A stretch of 64,000 bases of DNA, from NCBI RefSeq assembly GCF_900104595.1, contig NZ_FNVY01000002.1:1-64000 (forward strand). Reading direction: 5' to 3'. The notes under the pieces are model-generated. The model worked only from the letters and a program-made list of their open reading frames with translations. It was not told the DNA's origin and searched no databases. Made by a program: the position numbers and the translations under genes. Of this stretch, positions 19,981 through 30,265 are shown in pieces; position 1 is the first letter of the stretch, and each line of letters begins with the position of its first letter. The DNA comes from Enterococcus timonensis. Its GTDB lineage: Bacteria; Bacillota; Bacilli; Lactobacillales; Enterococcaceae.

Positions 19981-20026
19981 AAAAATAGCCCGATTAGCTT
20001 GAAACGCTAACTCGGGCTATTTTTTT
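19981..20026 (+). terminator. Rho-independent terminator of rpiR
   Basis: AAAATAGCCCGA / TCGGGCTATTTT with inner TTAGC / GCTAA, then seven T. Confidence 0.92.
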
Positions 20027-20084
20027 CTTGTGTAATCTGACGATACACGGTATAACTATTTTGTAACAAAGAAGGAGGATCGTG

Positions 20085-20312
20085 ATGCTAGAAGTAGTAA
20101 CCAGAAAAGTTGGTAATTCCATTTCTATTTCTATTCCAAAAAAATTAAATGTCGCTGCCGGGACTGAATTTGTTGTCTATAAAAGTAATAGCGGGAGTTT
20201 AATTTTTTCTCCAAAAATTAAAAATCCTTTTACTTCGAATAGTGAATTTAAAAACGACGAGACAAAAATTTGGCAAGATATCGCCCAAGAAGAGTGGCAA
20301 AAAAATGTATAA
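20085..20312 (+). CDS. AbrB/MazE-type antitoxin
   Basis: A 75-aa protein with a SpoVT/AbrB swapped-hairpin DNA-binding N-terminus (VTRKVGNSISISIPKKLNV) and an acidic, probably flexible C-terminus ending EEWQKNV. This is the layout of PrlF/MazE-like antitoxins of type II toxin-antitoxin pairs, which bind their operator and neutralise a toxin. AAGGAGG precedes it; ATG at 20085 is preferred over the GTG just before. An overlapping second frame starts at 20305, the usual place of a toxin, but it is short and broken. Confidence 0.75.
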   Translation: MLEVVTRKVGNSISISIPKKLNVAAGTEFVVYKSNSGSLIFSPKIKNPFTSNSEFKNDETKIWQDIAQEEWQKNV

Positions 20313-20423
20313 GACATTATCCTTGGAAGAATAAAATCAAATGAGTTCGCTGACCGAATTAGAGGGGAAGATTTCCTTTTAGTGAAGCAAATTTTAGACT
20401 ATTCATTAGAAACTGATTTTTAA
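20305..20423 (+). pseudogene. Frameshifted short partner ORF downstream of the antitoxin
   Basis: ATG at 20305 overlaps the antitoxin stop (ATGTATAA). The frame reads MYKTLSLEE then stops; a -1 shift just before that stop continues as IKSNEFADRIRGEDF and LLVKQILDYSLETDF to a stop at 20421-20423, giving a 39-aa composite. One missing A would explain it. I do not recognise the family. It may be a decayed toxin remnant, a degraded short protein, or an expression by -1 frameshifting; decay is the simplest reading. Confidence 0.45.
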
Positions 20424-20443
20424 TTTATCGAATTTAAACAAAC

Positions 20444-20489
20444 AAAAAAACGTCTCTGGTGCGCTGTGTACCACGATGGCGTTTTTTTC
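20444..20489 (+). terminator. Rho-independent terminator of the antitoxin locus
   Basis: AAAAAACG...CGTTTTTT with inner TGGT-ACCA hairpin, followed by a T-rich tract. Confidence 0.75.
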
Positions 20490-20547
20490 TTTTTTGAAAA
20501 AATTTGCCAAAAAGTGATAAGAGGGTAGTAAATATATGGAAGGGTTT

Positions 20548-20553
20548 TATAAT
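20548..20553 (+). promoter_or_regulatory. Possible -10 box upstream of the GH1 gene
   Basis: TATAAT with only a weak -35 (GTAGTA at 20525-20530). If real, the transcript would carry both R3 repeats in its 5' leader. Confidence 0.3.
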
Positions 20554-20571
20554 GAGTGTAACGAGGTTGGT

Positions 20572-20819
20572 GACAACCTGATGAACGGTGTCTTAAGAAC
20601 TGCTCCTAGGAAAATAGATAAAACTTCTGTCGAATGTTCCATTCATCCTCAGTTTTCCTAATTTTCTACGGAGCAAATCGTTCTTTCGACAACCTATGAT
20701 TCACGGTGTGAAAAAGGCTGTGGTTAGGAGAATAGATAAAATTTTTAAAAATCCAGAAGCAGGATTTTCGAAAAATTTTCCTAATTCTCTACACCCCAGA
20801 ACGCTTTTTTCACAACCTT
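20572..20819 (-). repeat. Two structured hairpin repeats in reverse orientation (R3) plus an end remnant
   Basis: On the minus strand, copies run 20819-20698 (R3b) and 20695-20583 (R3a). Both begin AAGGTTGTS and end near ACACCG. Inner stems: R3a TGCTCC/GGAGCA perfect, R3b TGGGGT/ACCACA with one mismatch. Bulges GATT and GTTC. Tips: GAATG-GAA-CATTC type (R3a) and AT-rich type (R3b). An isolated GACAACCT at 20572-20579 looks like the outer end of a third, deleted copy. The array ends 19 nt before the GH1 start codon. Confidence 0.88.
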
Positions 20820-20826
20820 ACTTTAA

Positions 20827-23813
<2,987 letters not shown>

Positions 23814-23816
<3 letters not shown>

Positions 23817-23829
23817 AAAACGGTTAAAA
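23814..23829 (+). promoter_or_regulatory. Candidate cre (CcpA) site
   Basis: TAGAAAACGGTTAAAA matches the cre consensus WTGNNARCGNWWWCAW at all but two fixed positions. It lies just upstream of the lacI-type promoter. Confidence 0.35.
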
Positions 23830-23835
23830 AAGTGC

Positions 23836-23885
23836 TTGCAATTTCGAAACGGTCGGATATAATAGAAACATAAAAACGTTTTTAT
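23836..23885 (+). promoter_or_regulatory. Promoter and operator of the LacI-family gene
   Basis: TTGCAA (23836-23841), 16-nt spacer, TATAAT (23858-23863). The perfect palindrome ATAAAAACGTTTTTAT (23870-23885) lies at the expected start of transcription. The same 14-bp core recurs at 24924-24937. Confidence 0.75.
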
Positions 23886-23902
23886 TTAAGGAGGCAAGTC
23901 GC

Positions 23903-24898
23903 ATGAACAAAATTACTATTAGGGATGTCGCTAAAGAAGCGGGCGTCTCCATTGCGACCGTCTCTAAAGCTTTAAACGGTGTAGATGTTGTTAAGCCAAA
24001 AACAAAAGAAAAAGTTTTGTTAGCGGCTGATCGACTTCATTATGTTCCAAATCTTATGGGCAAACAGCTCAAAGGAAAAACCACTTTAATGTTGGGTTTT
24101 TATACAAATTCTATCACGGGTCCTTATTTCTCTACTTTAGTTGATGCTATTGCTAAAGAATCCGAAGCTTATGGTTATGGCGTAAATGTTTTTATTTCTA
24201 CCGATAAAAAAGTTGTCCTCAATAGTATTTTAGGAAATATTGTTGATGGTGTGATTGGTTTTGAAGATATGATCACTGCTAGTGACCTAGAAGCAATTAA
24301 ACGAGAAAAAATTAGAGCAGTTTTTATTGATCGAAATATTTCCTCGGAGTCAATTGGTTCTGTGGTTTTTGATTCAGCCGAAGCAGGTTATCAAGCGACG
24401 AAGCACCTAACACAACTTGGGCATCGAAATATTGCATACATTGCTGGATTTAATGACGTGTATGACAATGAAGAACGTTTCAAAGGGTACTTAAGAGCTT
24501 TACAAGAAGCTAAAATTTCTTTTGACGCGAAATTAATTATTCGCGGCTATTTTGAAGAAGAAGCATCATTTAAGGCGACGGTAGAATTTTTAAAAAGTAA
24601 TCCAAAGAGTGCGACAGCATTTGTGGCCGGCAACGATTTATCAGCCATTGGTGCTATTAAAGCCATGCGCACTTTGAATTACGATGTACCAAAAGATTAT
24701 AGTGTGGTGGGCTTTGATGATATTGACTTGTTAGAATATTTTACCCCACCATTAACAACGGTCCAAAATCCAATTGTGCTACAAGGAAAAACAGCGGTAC
24801 ATCATTTGATTAGTTTAATTAATGGAGAAAGCGTCGGTCAATCGATAGAATTAAAAGGGAATTTAATCGTCCGACAATCAACCCATAAACTAGAATAA
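23903..24898 (+). CDS. LacI-family transcription regulator
   Basis: A 331-aa repressor with an N-terminal LacI HTH (ITIRDVAKEAGVSIATVSKA, residues 4-23), hinge near 45-60, and a periplasmic-binding-like effector domain ending VGFDDIDLLEYFTPPLTTV and SIELKGNLIVRQST. Both neighbouring intergenic regions hold the same palindrome with a central CG, as LacI regulators prefer. It likely controls itself and the ABC operon that follows; a beta-gluco-oligosaccharide is the probable effector (inference). Confidence 0.9.
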   Translation: MNKITIRDVAKEAGVSIATVSKALNGVDVVKPKTKEKVLLAADRLHYVPNLMGKQLKGKTTLMLGFYTNSITGPYFSTLVDAIAKESEAYGYGVNVFISTDKKVVLNSILGNIVDGVIGFEDMITASDLEAIKREKIRAVFIDRNISSESIGSVVFDSAEAGYQATKHLTQLGHRNIAYIAGFNDVYDNEERFKGYLRALQEAKISFDAKLIIRGYFEEEASFKATVEFLKSNPKSATAFVAGNDLSAIGAIKAMRTLNYDVPKDYSVVGFDDIDLLEYFTPPLTTVQNPIVLQGKTAVHHLISLINGESVGQSIELKGNLIVRQSTHKLE

Positions 24899-24923
24899 AA
24901 GTGACCATTGTTTTATTAGATAT

Positions 24924-24937
24924 TAAAAACGTTTTTA
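24924..24937 (+). promoter_or_regulatory. Second LacI operator, upstream of the ABC transporter operon
   Basis: TAAAAACGTTTTTA, identical to the core at 23871-23884, 28 nt before the permease start. I see no clear separate -35/-10 pair here. Confidence 0.65.
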
Positions 24938-24964
24938 TTCGTGAAAAACGGAAGGAGAGTTCAA

Positions 24965-25909
24965 ATGAGAGAAGTTGCAAAAGAAACGACGGGTGATCGT
25001 TTCAAAAAGTATTGGCAAACTTTTTTTAGGCAGTGGCAATTACAGTTGATGGCCATTCCCGGCGTAGTTTATATGATCATCTTTAGTTTTATTCCGATTT
25101 ACGGCATTACGATTGCCTTTAAAAATTACACCGTCATTGACACTATGGAAAGTGCGCAATGGGTCGGGATGAGTAATTTCAAAATTATCTTAAATGACCA
25201 ATATTTTTGGACATCAGTTGTCAATACGCTAGGAATTAGTGCTCTGAAATTAGCGTTTGGTTTTGTTTTACCAATCATCATCGCTGTCATGATTTATGAA
25301 TTGCGGGACTCAGTTTTCAAGCGTGTCGTTCAAACTATTTCTTATTTGCCTCACTTTTTGTCTTGGATTATTTTAGGCGGAATGTTAATCACTTGGATGT
25401 CTTCCAATGGGATGATGAATCAAATATTGGGGATTTTTGGGGCAACGCCTAGCACCAACCATATGCTTGATGCCAATAAATATTGGTGGATTGCTTCATT
25501 AGCTGATGTTTGGAAAGAAGCTGGGTGGGGAACCATTTTGTATTTGGCTGCCATGTCCAGAATTGATCCAACTTATTATGAAGCAGCTCGGATGGATGGC
25601 GCTAGTCGTCTTCGTCAAATATGGAGCATTACGATTCCCATGATTAAAGGAATTATTTCTTTAAACTTAATTTTAGCCGTTTCAGGTTTATTCAACTCAA
25701 ACTTAGATCAAACTTTAGTCTTGATGAATTCTCAGAACCAACCAAAATCAGAAGTCATTAACTCATATGTTTATCGAATTGGTTTAATGCAAGGCGACTT
25801 CTCGTATGCAACTGCCGTTGGTCTGGGTGTTTCGATTATTTCAGTAATCTTATTGGTCATTACCAATCTTGTAACTAAAAAATTAAACGACAACAAGTCA
25901 GTTTTATAG
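24965..25909 (+). CDS. Carbohydrate ABC transporter permease (LplB type)
   Basis: First membrane subunit of a polysaccharide/oligosaccharide importer of the LplB/COG4209 type, 314 aa, about six helices. The EAA loop is YYEAARMDGASRLRQIWSITIP. The ATG at 24965 follows AAGGAGAG; an earlier ATG lies upstream of this site. It forms an operon with the second permease and the binding lipoprotein. As usual for this class, no ATPase is encoded here; a shared MsmK-like ATPase elsewhere would be needed (inference). Confidence 0.88.
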   Translation: MREVAKETTGDRFKKYWQTFFRQWQLQLMAIPGVVYMIIFSFIPIYGITIAFKNYTVIDTMESAQWVGMSNFKIILNDQYFWTSVVNTLGISALKLAFGFVLPIIIAVMIYELRDSVFKRVVQTISYLPHFLSWIILGGMLITWMSSNGMMNQILGIFGATPSTNHMLDANKYWWIASLADVWKEAGWGTILYLAAMSRIDPTYYEAARMDGASRLRQIWSITIPMIKGIISLNLILAVSGLFNSNLDQTLVLMNSQNQPKSEVINSYVYRIGLMQGDFSYATAVGLGVSIISVILLVITNLVTKKLNDNKSVL

Positions 25910-25922
25910 GAAGGAGAAATTC

Positions 25923-26843
25923 ATGGAAACTTCAAAAAAGAAAATTAGTTTTTCTAAACGTCGGGCTAATAGTTTGGCTGATAAAGATTCAAAAATTTTT
26001 AATTTCGTGAACATTCTTCTTCTTGTCGTCTTCACGATAATTATCATTGTACCTATTTGGAATGTTGTTGCTTCATCTTTAGCTAGTAGTGAAGCTTTAG
26101 CTAAAGGAGATTTTGTTTTTTGGCCGTCAGAACTTTCTTTTGACAATTATAAACGGGTTTTAAATGATTCAACTTTATGGAACGCTTTATGGATTTCTGC
26201 TAGTAAAACCGTATTAGGCGTTTTAGCTCATACTACTTTTTGTGCAATTATGGCATTTGCCCTAAGTAAACGGAATTTAAAAGCTCGTGGTCTGTATTCC
26301 ACGATGGGGATTATTACTATGTTTTTCTCCGGCGGGATGATTCCAACTTACTTATTGATTAAATCTTTAGGTTTACTAGATTCATTTTGGGTCTACATTA
26401 TTCCAGCTCTCTTTAGTTATTATGATGTTGTCATCTTAATGAACTTTTTCCGTGATGTACCAACAAGTTTAGATGAATCAGCTAAAATTGATGGCGCCAG
26501 CGAATGGAAAATTTTTAAAGATATTTATGTTCCCTTGTCTAAACCAGCCCTCGCAACGATTGCTTTATTTCATGGCGTTTGGCAATGGAATGATTTTATG
26601 ACCACCAAACTTTACATTACTGACAAAGGATTATACCCGTTGCAAATGAAACTTTACGAAATCATCACGCAGTCACAAGCTGCAAGTTCGCAAGGTTTGA
26701 ATGCGGCGATTGCAATCAATACCACATCAAAGGGGGTTCAATTAGCAACCATTGTAATTACCACAATTCCAATTTTAGTTATTTATCCATTGCTGCAAAA
26801 ACAATTCATCTCTGGAATGATGCTTGGGGCAGTGAAAGAATAA
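25923..26843 (+). CDS. Carbohydrate ABC transporter permease (LplC/YtcP type)
   Basis: Second permease, 306 aa, COG0395-like, with about six helices and the EAA loop DESAKIDGASEWKIFKDIYVPLSKP. It starts 13 nt after the first permease with GGAAGGAG as ribosome binding site. Confidence 0.88.
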   Translation: METSKKKISFSKRRANSLADKDSKIFNFVNILLLVVFTIIIIVPIWNVVASSLASSEALAKGDFVFWPSELSFDNYKRVLNDSTLWNALWISASKTVLGVLAHTTFCAIMAFALSKRNLKARGLYSTMGIITMFFSGGMIPTYLLIKSLGLLDSFWVYIIPALFSYYDVVILMNFFRDVPTSLDESAKIDGASEWKIFKDIYVPLSKPALATIALFHGVWQWNDFMTTKLYITDKGLYPLQMKLYEIITQSQAASSQGLNAAIAINTTSKGVQLATIVITTIPILVIYPLLQKQFISGMMLGAVKE

Positions 26844-26891
26844 AAAGATTAAAAGAATCAAAAGAATACAAAAAGAAAAGGAGCAACAAAA

Positions 26892-28541
26892 ATGTCAATG
26901 AAAAAAGGTTACAAATGGGCACTTGGTACTACACTTGCAGCAGCAAGTATTTTAACACTAGCTGCATGTGGCAGCGGCGATAAAAAAGAAAGCAGCACAA
27001 AAGCAACAGATTTGCCAGATCTTGGCGATCGTTATGAAGTCGACAAAACAAAAGCTGCTTGGACACTAGATACAAAAGAAGAAACAGATTTAACTTGGTA
27101 TGTGAATGCTGACTGGTGGAATACTGAGTTTGGTGAAGATTTAGTTACTAAAAAAGTTAAAGAAGATTTGAATATTAATATTAAATTTGTGACCGGTGAT
27201 GATACTAAATTAAATACTTTATTTGCCGGTGGCGATATGCCCGACATCGTAACAATTTTTGATTCAAACTCTCAAGTTGCACGGAAAGCTGAAAGTTGGG
27301 CACTACCTTTACAAGATTTAGCTGATAAATATGATCCGTATTTTTATGATGTAGCTGCTGAAGATACTTTAAACTGGTACAAATTATCAGATGGTAAATC
27401 TTATGGTTATCCAGATTATTCCAATACGGCTGATGATTATGCAAGTGGCGATATTTATTCACGTGATGCGTTTATCATCCGCAAAGATGTTTATGAAGCT
27501 ATTGGTGAACCTGATATGTCTACGCCAGAAGGTTTCCAAAAAGCAATGGCTGATATTAAAGCACAATTTCCAGATTTAGTACCATTTGGCTTTAATGATT
27601 TTGCAGCTGATGGCTCTGGAAATGGTTCGATGGATGGCGTTTTACAAGACCGTTTAGGTGTTCCTTACTTAACTGAAGATGGCACATACTACGATCGTAA
27701 CCTAGATGAAGATTACTTAACTTGGATTAAAACTTTCCGTCAAGCGCGTCAAGATGGCTATATTTCTGATGATTCATTCACCGATGATGGCGATCGTTTT
27801 AAAGAAAAAATTTCTACTGGTGAATATGCTACAATGCTAATTGGTAGTTTCGTAAACCAAGGAATTTCTTTACAAACATTTGCTTCTGCTAATCCTGATG
27901 GTGAATATATTGCTGTCGATGGTGTGATGAGTACTAAAGGAAATGAACCTACTTTAACACAAGCTGGGATTTCTGGTTGGATGATTAACTACATTTCTCA
28001 AAATGCTAAAGATCCAGCGAAAGCAATTCAAGTATTTACTTATTTGTTAAGTGATGAAGGTCAAATGTTAACTAACTACGGTATCGAAGGGGAAACTTAT
28101 GAAGATGCTGGCGATGGTAAAGTCCAATTTACTGAAGAAACACGTAATATTCAATTAAACGACCCTGAAAAATTCCAATTAGAATATCGGATTGGCGAAT
28201 TTATTCAATTTGGTCATGACCGTTACAAAGCTTTAAGCGATCAATCATATGTGGATGCTGTTAAACAATTGCAAGAATGGGGCGACGGAAAATTAACGCC
28301 AGAATTTGCCACTGAAAATATTGGACCAGAAGCTGCTAGCCAAGAAGCTCGTGCTTTAAGTGCTATTACAACAAACTGGGGAACAACTTTAGTCGGCATG
28401 CTTCGTTCTGATTCTGATGATGCAGCAGACGATCTATTAAATAAATACAAAGATTTCCAACAACAAAATAGCATCGACGCGATTAACAAAGTTCGTAACG
28501 AAAAAATTACTGAAAACAAAGAAAAATTAGGGATGGAATAA
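26892..28541 (+). CDS. Extracellular solute-binding lipoprotein (LplA type)
   Basis: Binding component of the oligosaccharide importer, 549 aa, larger than most sugar-binding proteins but normal for the LplA/YtcQ group. Signal peptide with lipobox LAAC (Cys about 26), then an acidic mature domain rich in Trp and Tyr (WYVNADWWN), as expected for stacking against sugars. AAAGGAG precedes the ATG at 26892; the ATG two codons later is a possible alternative. Confidence 0.88.
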   Translation: MSMKKGYKWALGTTLAAASILTLAACGSGDKKESSTKATDLPDLGDRYEVDKTKAAWTLDTKEETDLTWYVNADWWNTEFGEDLVTKKVKEDLNINIKFVTGDDTKLNTLFAGGDMPDIVTIFDSNSQVARKAESWALPLQDLADKYDPYFYDVAAEDTLNWYKLSDGKSYGYPDYSNTADDYASGDIYSRDAFIIRKDVYEAIGEPDMSTPEGFQKAMADIKAQFPDLVPFGFNDFAADGSGNGSMDGVLQDRLGVPYLTEDGTYYDRNLDEDYLTWIKTFRQARQDGYISDDSFTDDGDRFKEKISTGEYATMLIGSFVNQGISLQTFASANPDGEYIAVDGVMSTKGNEPTLTQAGISGWMINYISQNAKDPAKAIQVFTYLLSDEGQMLTNYGIEGETYEDAGDGKVQFTEETRNIQLNDPEKFQLEYRIGEFIQFGHDRYKALSDQSYVDAVKQLQEWGDGKLTPEFATENIGPEAASQEARALSAITTNWGTTLVGMLRSDSDDAADDLLNKYKDFQQQNSIDAINKVRNEKITENKEKLGME

Positions 28542-28552
28542 AACTTTGATTA

Positions 28553-28581
28553 GCTTACATCATTTGTTTTATGATGGTAAG
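28553..28581 (+). terminator. Hairpin after the binding-protein gene
   Basis: CTTACATCAT / ATGATGGTAAG with a TTGTTTT loop and a short T-rich tail. Probably a weak terminator or 3'-end stabiliser that lowers downstream expression. Confidence 0.5.
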
Positions 28582-28616
28582 TTTCTCATAAAGTTCTAGT
28601 AACATCGTTGATTAAG

Positions 28617-28675
28617 AAATGAGCTGTGACATTAGTCTTTTTGTGACTCATGCTCCAGCTCATTTTAATTTTTGG
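28617..28675 (+). terminator. Second hairpin, possible intra-operon attenuator
   Basis: AAATGAGCTG / CAGCTCATTT (10 bp) enclosing about 29 nt, followed by TTAATTTTT. It ends just before the ribosome binding site of the DUF624 gene. Confidence 0.5.
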
Positions 28676-28691
28676 GAAAGGAAGTGGAAAA

Positions 28692-29303
28692 ATGAACAAC
28701 TTATTTAGTCCAGATCGCGGTATTTATAAGGCAATGGCTAAGCTTTATCAGTTACTAGTGTTAAATTTCATATTTCTTTTAACTTGTTTGCCAATTGTGA
28801 CGATTGGTACGGCCATAAGTGCGGCCTATGCCACAAGTTTTAAATTACAAACTGGTTCCGAAGAGAAAATTGTACGTACTTATTTCAAAAAATTCAAAGA
28901 AAATTTATTTCAAGGAAGTCTAGTGTGGCTGCTTGTGATCGCCTTTGCCGCATTGATCTTTGCCGGTTATCAAGGATTAAGAAGTTTTTTCCAAACTTTT
29001 CCAGCAACATTTTATATTTTTGCCTTTGTACTAGGCGTTTTACTATTAACGTTGGAATTTGTTTTTCCTATGATGGCTAAATTCGCTAGCTCAACGCCGA
29101 AAATCTTTATTAACAGCTTGATTTTGGCACTGAAACATTTGCCATATAGTATGTTAATCTTTTTCATGTTTGGAGCAATTGGAGTTGCGTTACCACTTTT
29201 CATTCCGCAACTTTTTGTGCTGTGGTTGTTTTTAGGTTTTGGGTTAATGATTTATTTGAGCTCAATCGTGTTTCAAAAAATTTTTAGTCAATATGTAGAT
29301 TAG
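28692..29303 (+). CDS. YesL-like DUF624 membrane protein
   Basis: A 203-aa integral membrane protein of the DUF624/YesL family, often found beside LplABC-type importers. It begins MNNLFSPDRGIYKAMAKLYQLLVLN and has five to six hydrophobic segments (LLTCLPIVTIGTA is the family-like first one). Its biochemical role is unknown; context suggests a part in oligosaccharide uptake. AAAGGAAG supports the ATG at 28692, not the earlier one. Confidence 0.8.
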   Translation: MNNLFSPDRGIYKAMAKLYQLLVLNFIFLLTCLPIVTIGTAISAAYATSFKLQTGSEEKIVRTYFKKFKENLFQGSLVWLLVIAFAALIFAGYQGLRSFFQTFPATFYIFAFVLGVLLLTLEFVFPMMAKFASSTPKIFINSLILALKHLPYSMLIFFMFGAIGVALPLFIPQLFVLWLFLGFGLMIYLSSIVFQKIFSQYVD

Positions 29304-29318
29304 ATAGGAAGATGACTT

Positions 29319-30251
29319 ATGTATGTGGGATTTGATATCGGTGGAACGACAATTAAGTATGGTTTATTAAATGAATTAGGATCGGTTTTAGAACAAAATG
29401 CAATCGACACGCGTCATGAACTAGTCGAGTTGTTGGCGGATTTGTCAGCGATTGTTAAAAATTATCAAGCACGCTTTGCAGATATTAAAGGCGTGGGTAT
29501 TTCAGCTCCTGGGATTGTCCAAAAAGATGGTACTTTATTAACAGCTGGCGCAATTAAACCGATTTATGGTGTGAATTTAAAAATTGAGTTAGAGAAAATA
29601 ATTGATTTACCAGTGGCTATTGAAAATGATGGAAATGCTGCGGCTATTGCTGAACATTGGATTGGAAATGCTCAAGGAATCGATAATTATTTGTGTATTG
29701 TTCTTGGCACGGGACTTGGTGCAGGGATTGTTTTAAACGGTCAAGTTTATCGTGGACAACATGGGATGGCTGGCGAGTTTGGTTGGATGTTGATTAAGGA
29801 ATTACCCGCTGAAGATAATATTGAATTTGTTTCTATGAACTGGAAAGGGGCAGTAATTTTAGGATTGTGCCGCCTTTACACTGAAGCGCTGAGAGAAATT
29901 GACCCCCAGCAAGAAGATATTATTGATGCGCGGATTATTTTTGAGCGACGAGAAGCAGGGGAGCAATTGGCGACAGAAATTTTAGCCCAGTACTATGAAG
30001 ATTTATCGGTCATGTTACTGAATTTAATTGCTATTTTTGACCCTGAGCGGATTTTAATTGGCGGTGGCATTTCAGCCAATGATTTATTTATGGAAGAATT
30101 AAAAGCAGTGTTTGCCAAAACATTAGCTCGCCATGAAAGTCTGGCTTATCTACCAGAGGAAATTATTGCAAAAATTATGCCCGCTGAACTGAAAAATAAT
30201 GCCGGGATGATTGGTGCTGTTTATCAAATACATCAACAACTAAAAAAATAA
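29319..30251 (+). CDS. ROK-family sugar kinase, possibly beta-glucoside kinase
   Basis: A 310-aa ATP-dependent sugar kinase: phosphate loop GFDIGGTTIKYG (4-15), ENDGNAAAIAEHW with the catalytic Asp, LGTGLGAGIV and GGGIS motifs. The zinc motif CxCGxxGCxE typical of ROK glucokinases is absent, as in BglK-type beta-glucoside kinases (recalled). With a GH1 of the 6-phospho type and a non-PTS importer in the same locus, 6-phosphorylation of imported beta-glucosides is a coherent role (inference); glucokinase is the alternative. Confidence 0.8.
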   Translation: MYVGFDIGGTTIKYGLLNELGSVLEQNAIDTRHELVELLADLSAIVKNYQARFADIKGVGISAPGIVQKDGTLLTAGAIKPIYGVNLKIELEKIIDLPVAIENDGNAAAIAEHWIGNAQGIDNYLCIVLGTGLGAGIVLNGQVYRGQHGMAGEFGWMLIKELPAEDNIEFVSMNWKGAVILGLCRLYTEALREIDPQQEDIIDARIIFERREAGEQLATEILAQYYEDLSVMLLNLIAIFDPERILIGGGISANDLFMEELKAVFAKTLARHESLAYLPEEIIAKIMPAELKNNAGMIGAVYQIHQQLKK

Positions 30252-30265
30252 AATAGGTGAATTCA

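Noticed and set aside
20305-20423. Programmed -1 frameshift producing the antitoxin partner
   Set aside because: There is no X-XXY-YYZ slippery heptamer or downstream pseudoknot at the break; decay is simpler, though not proven.
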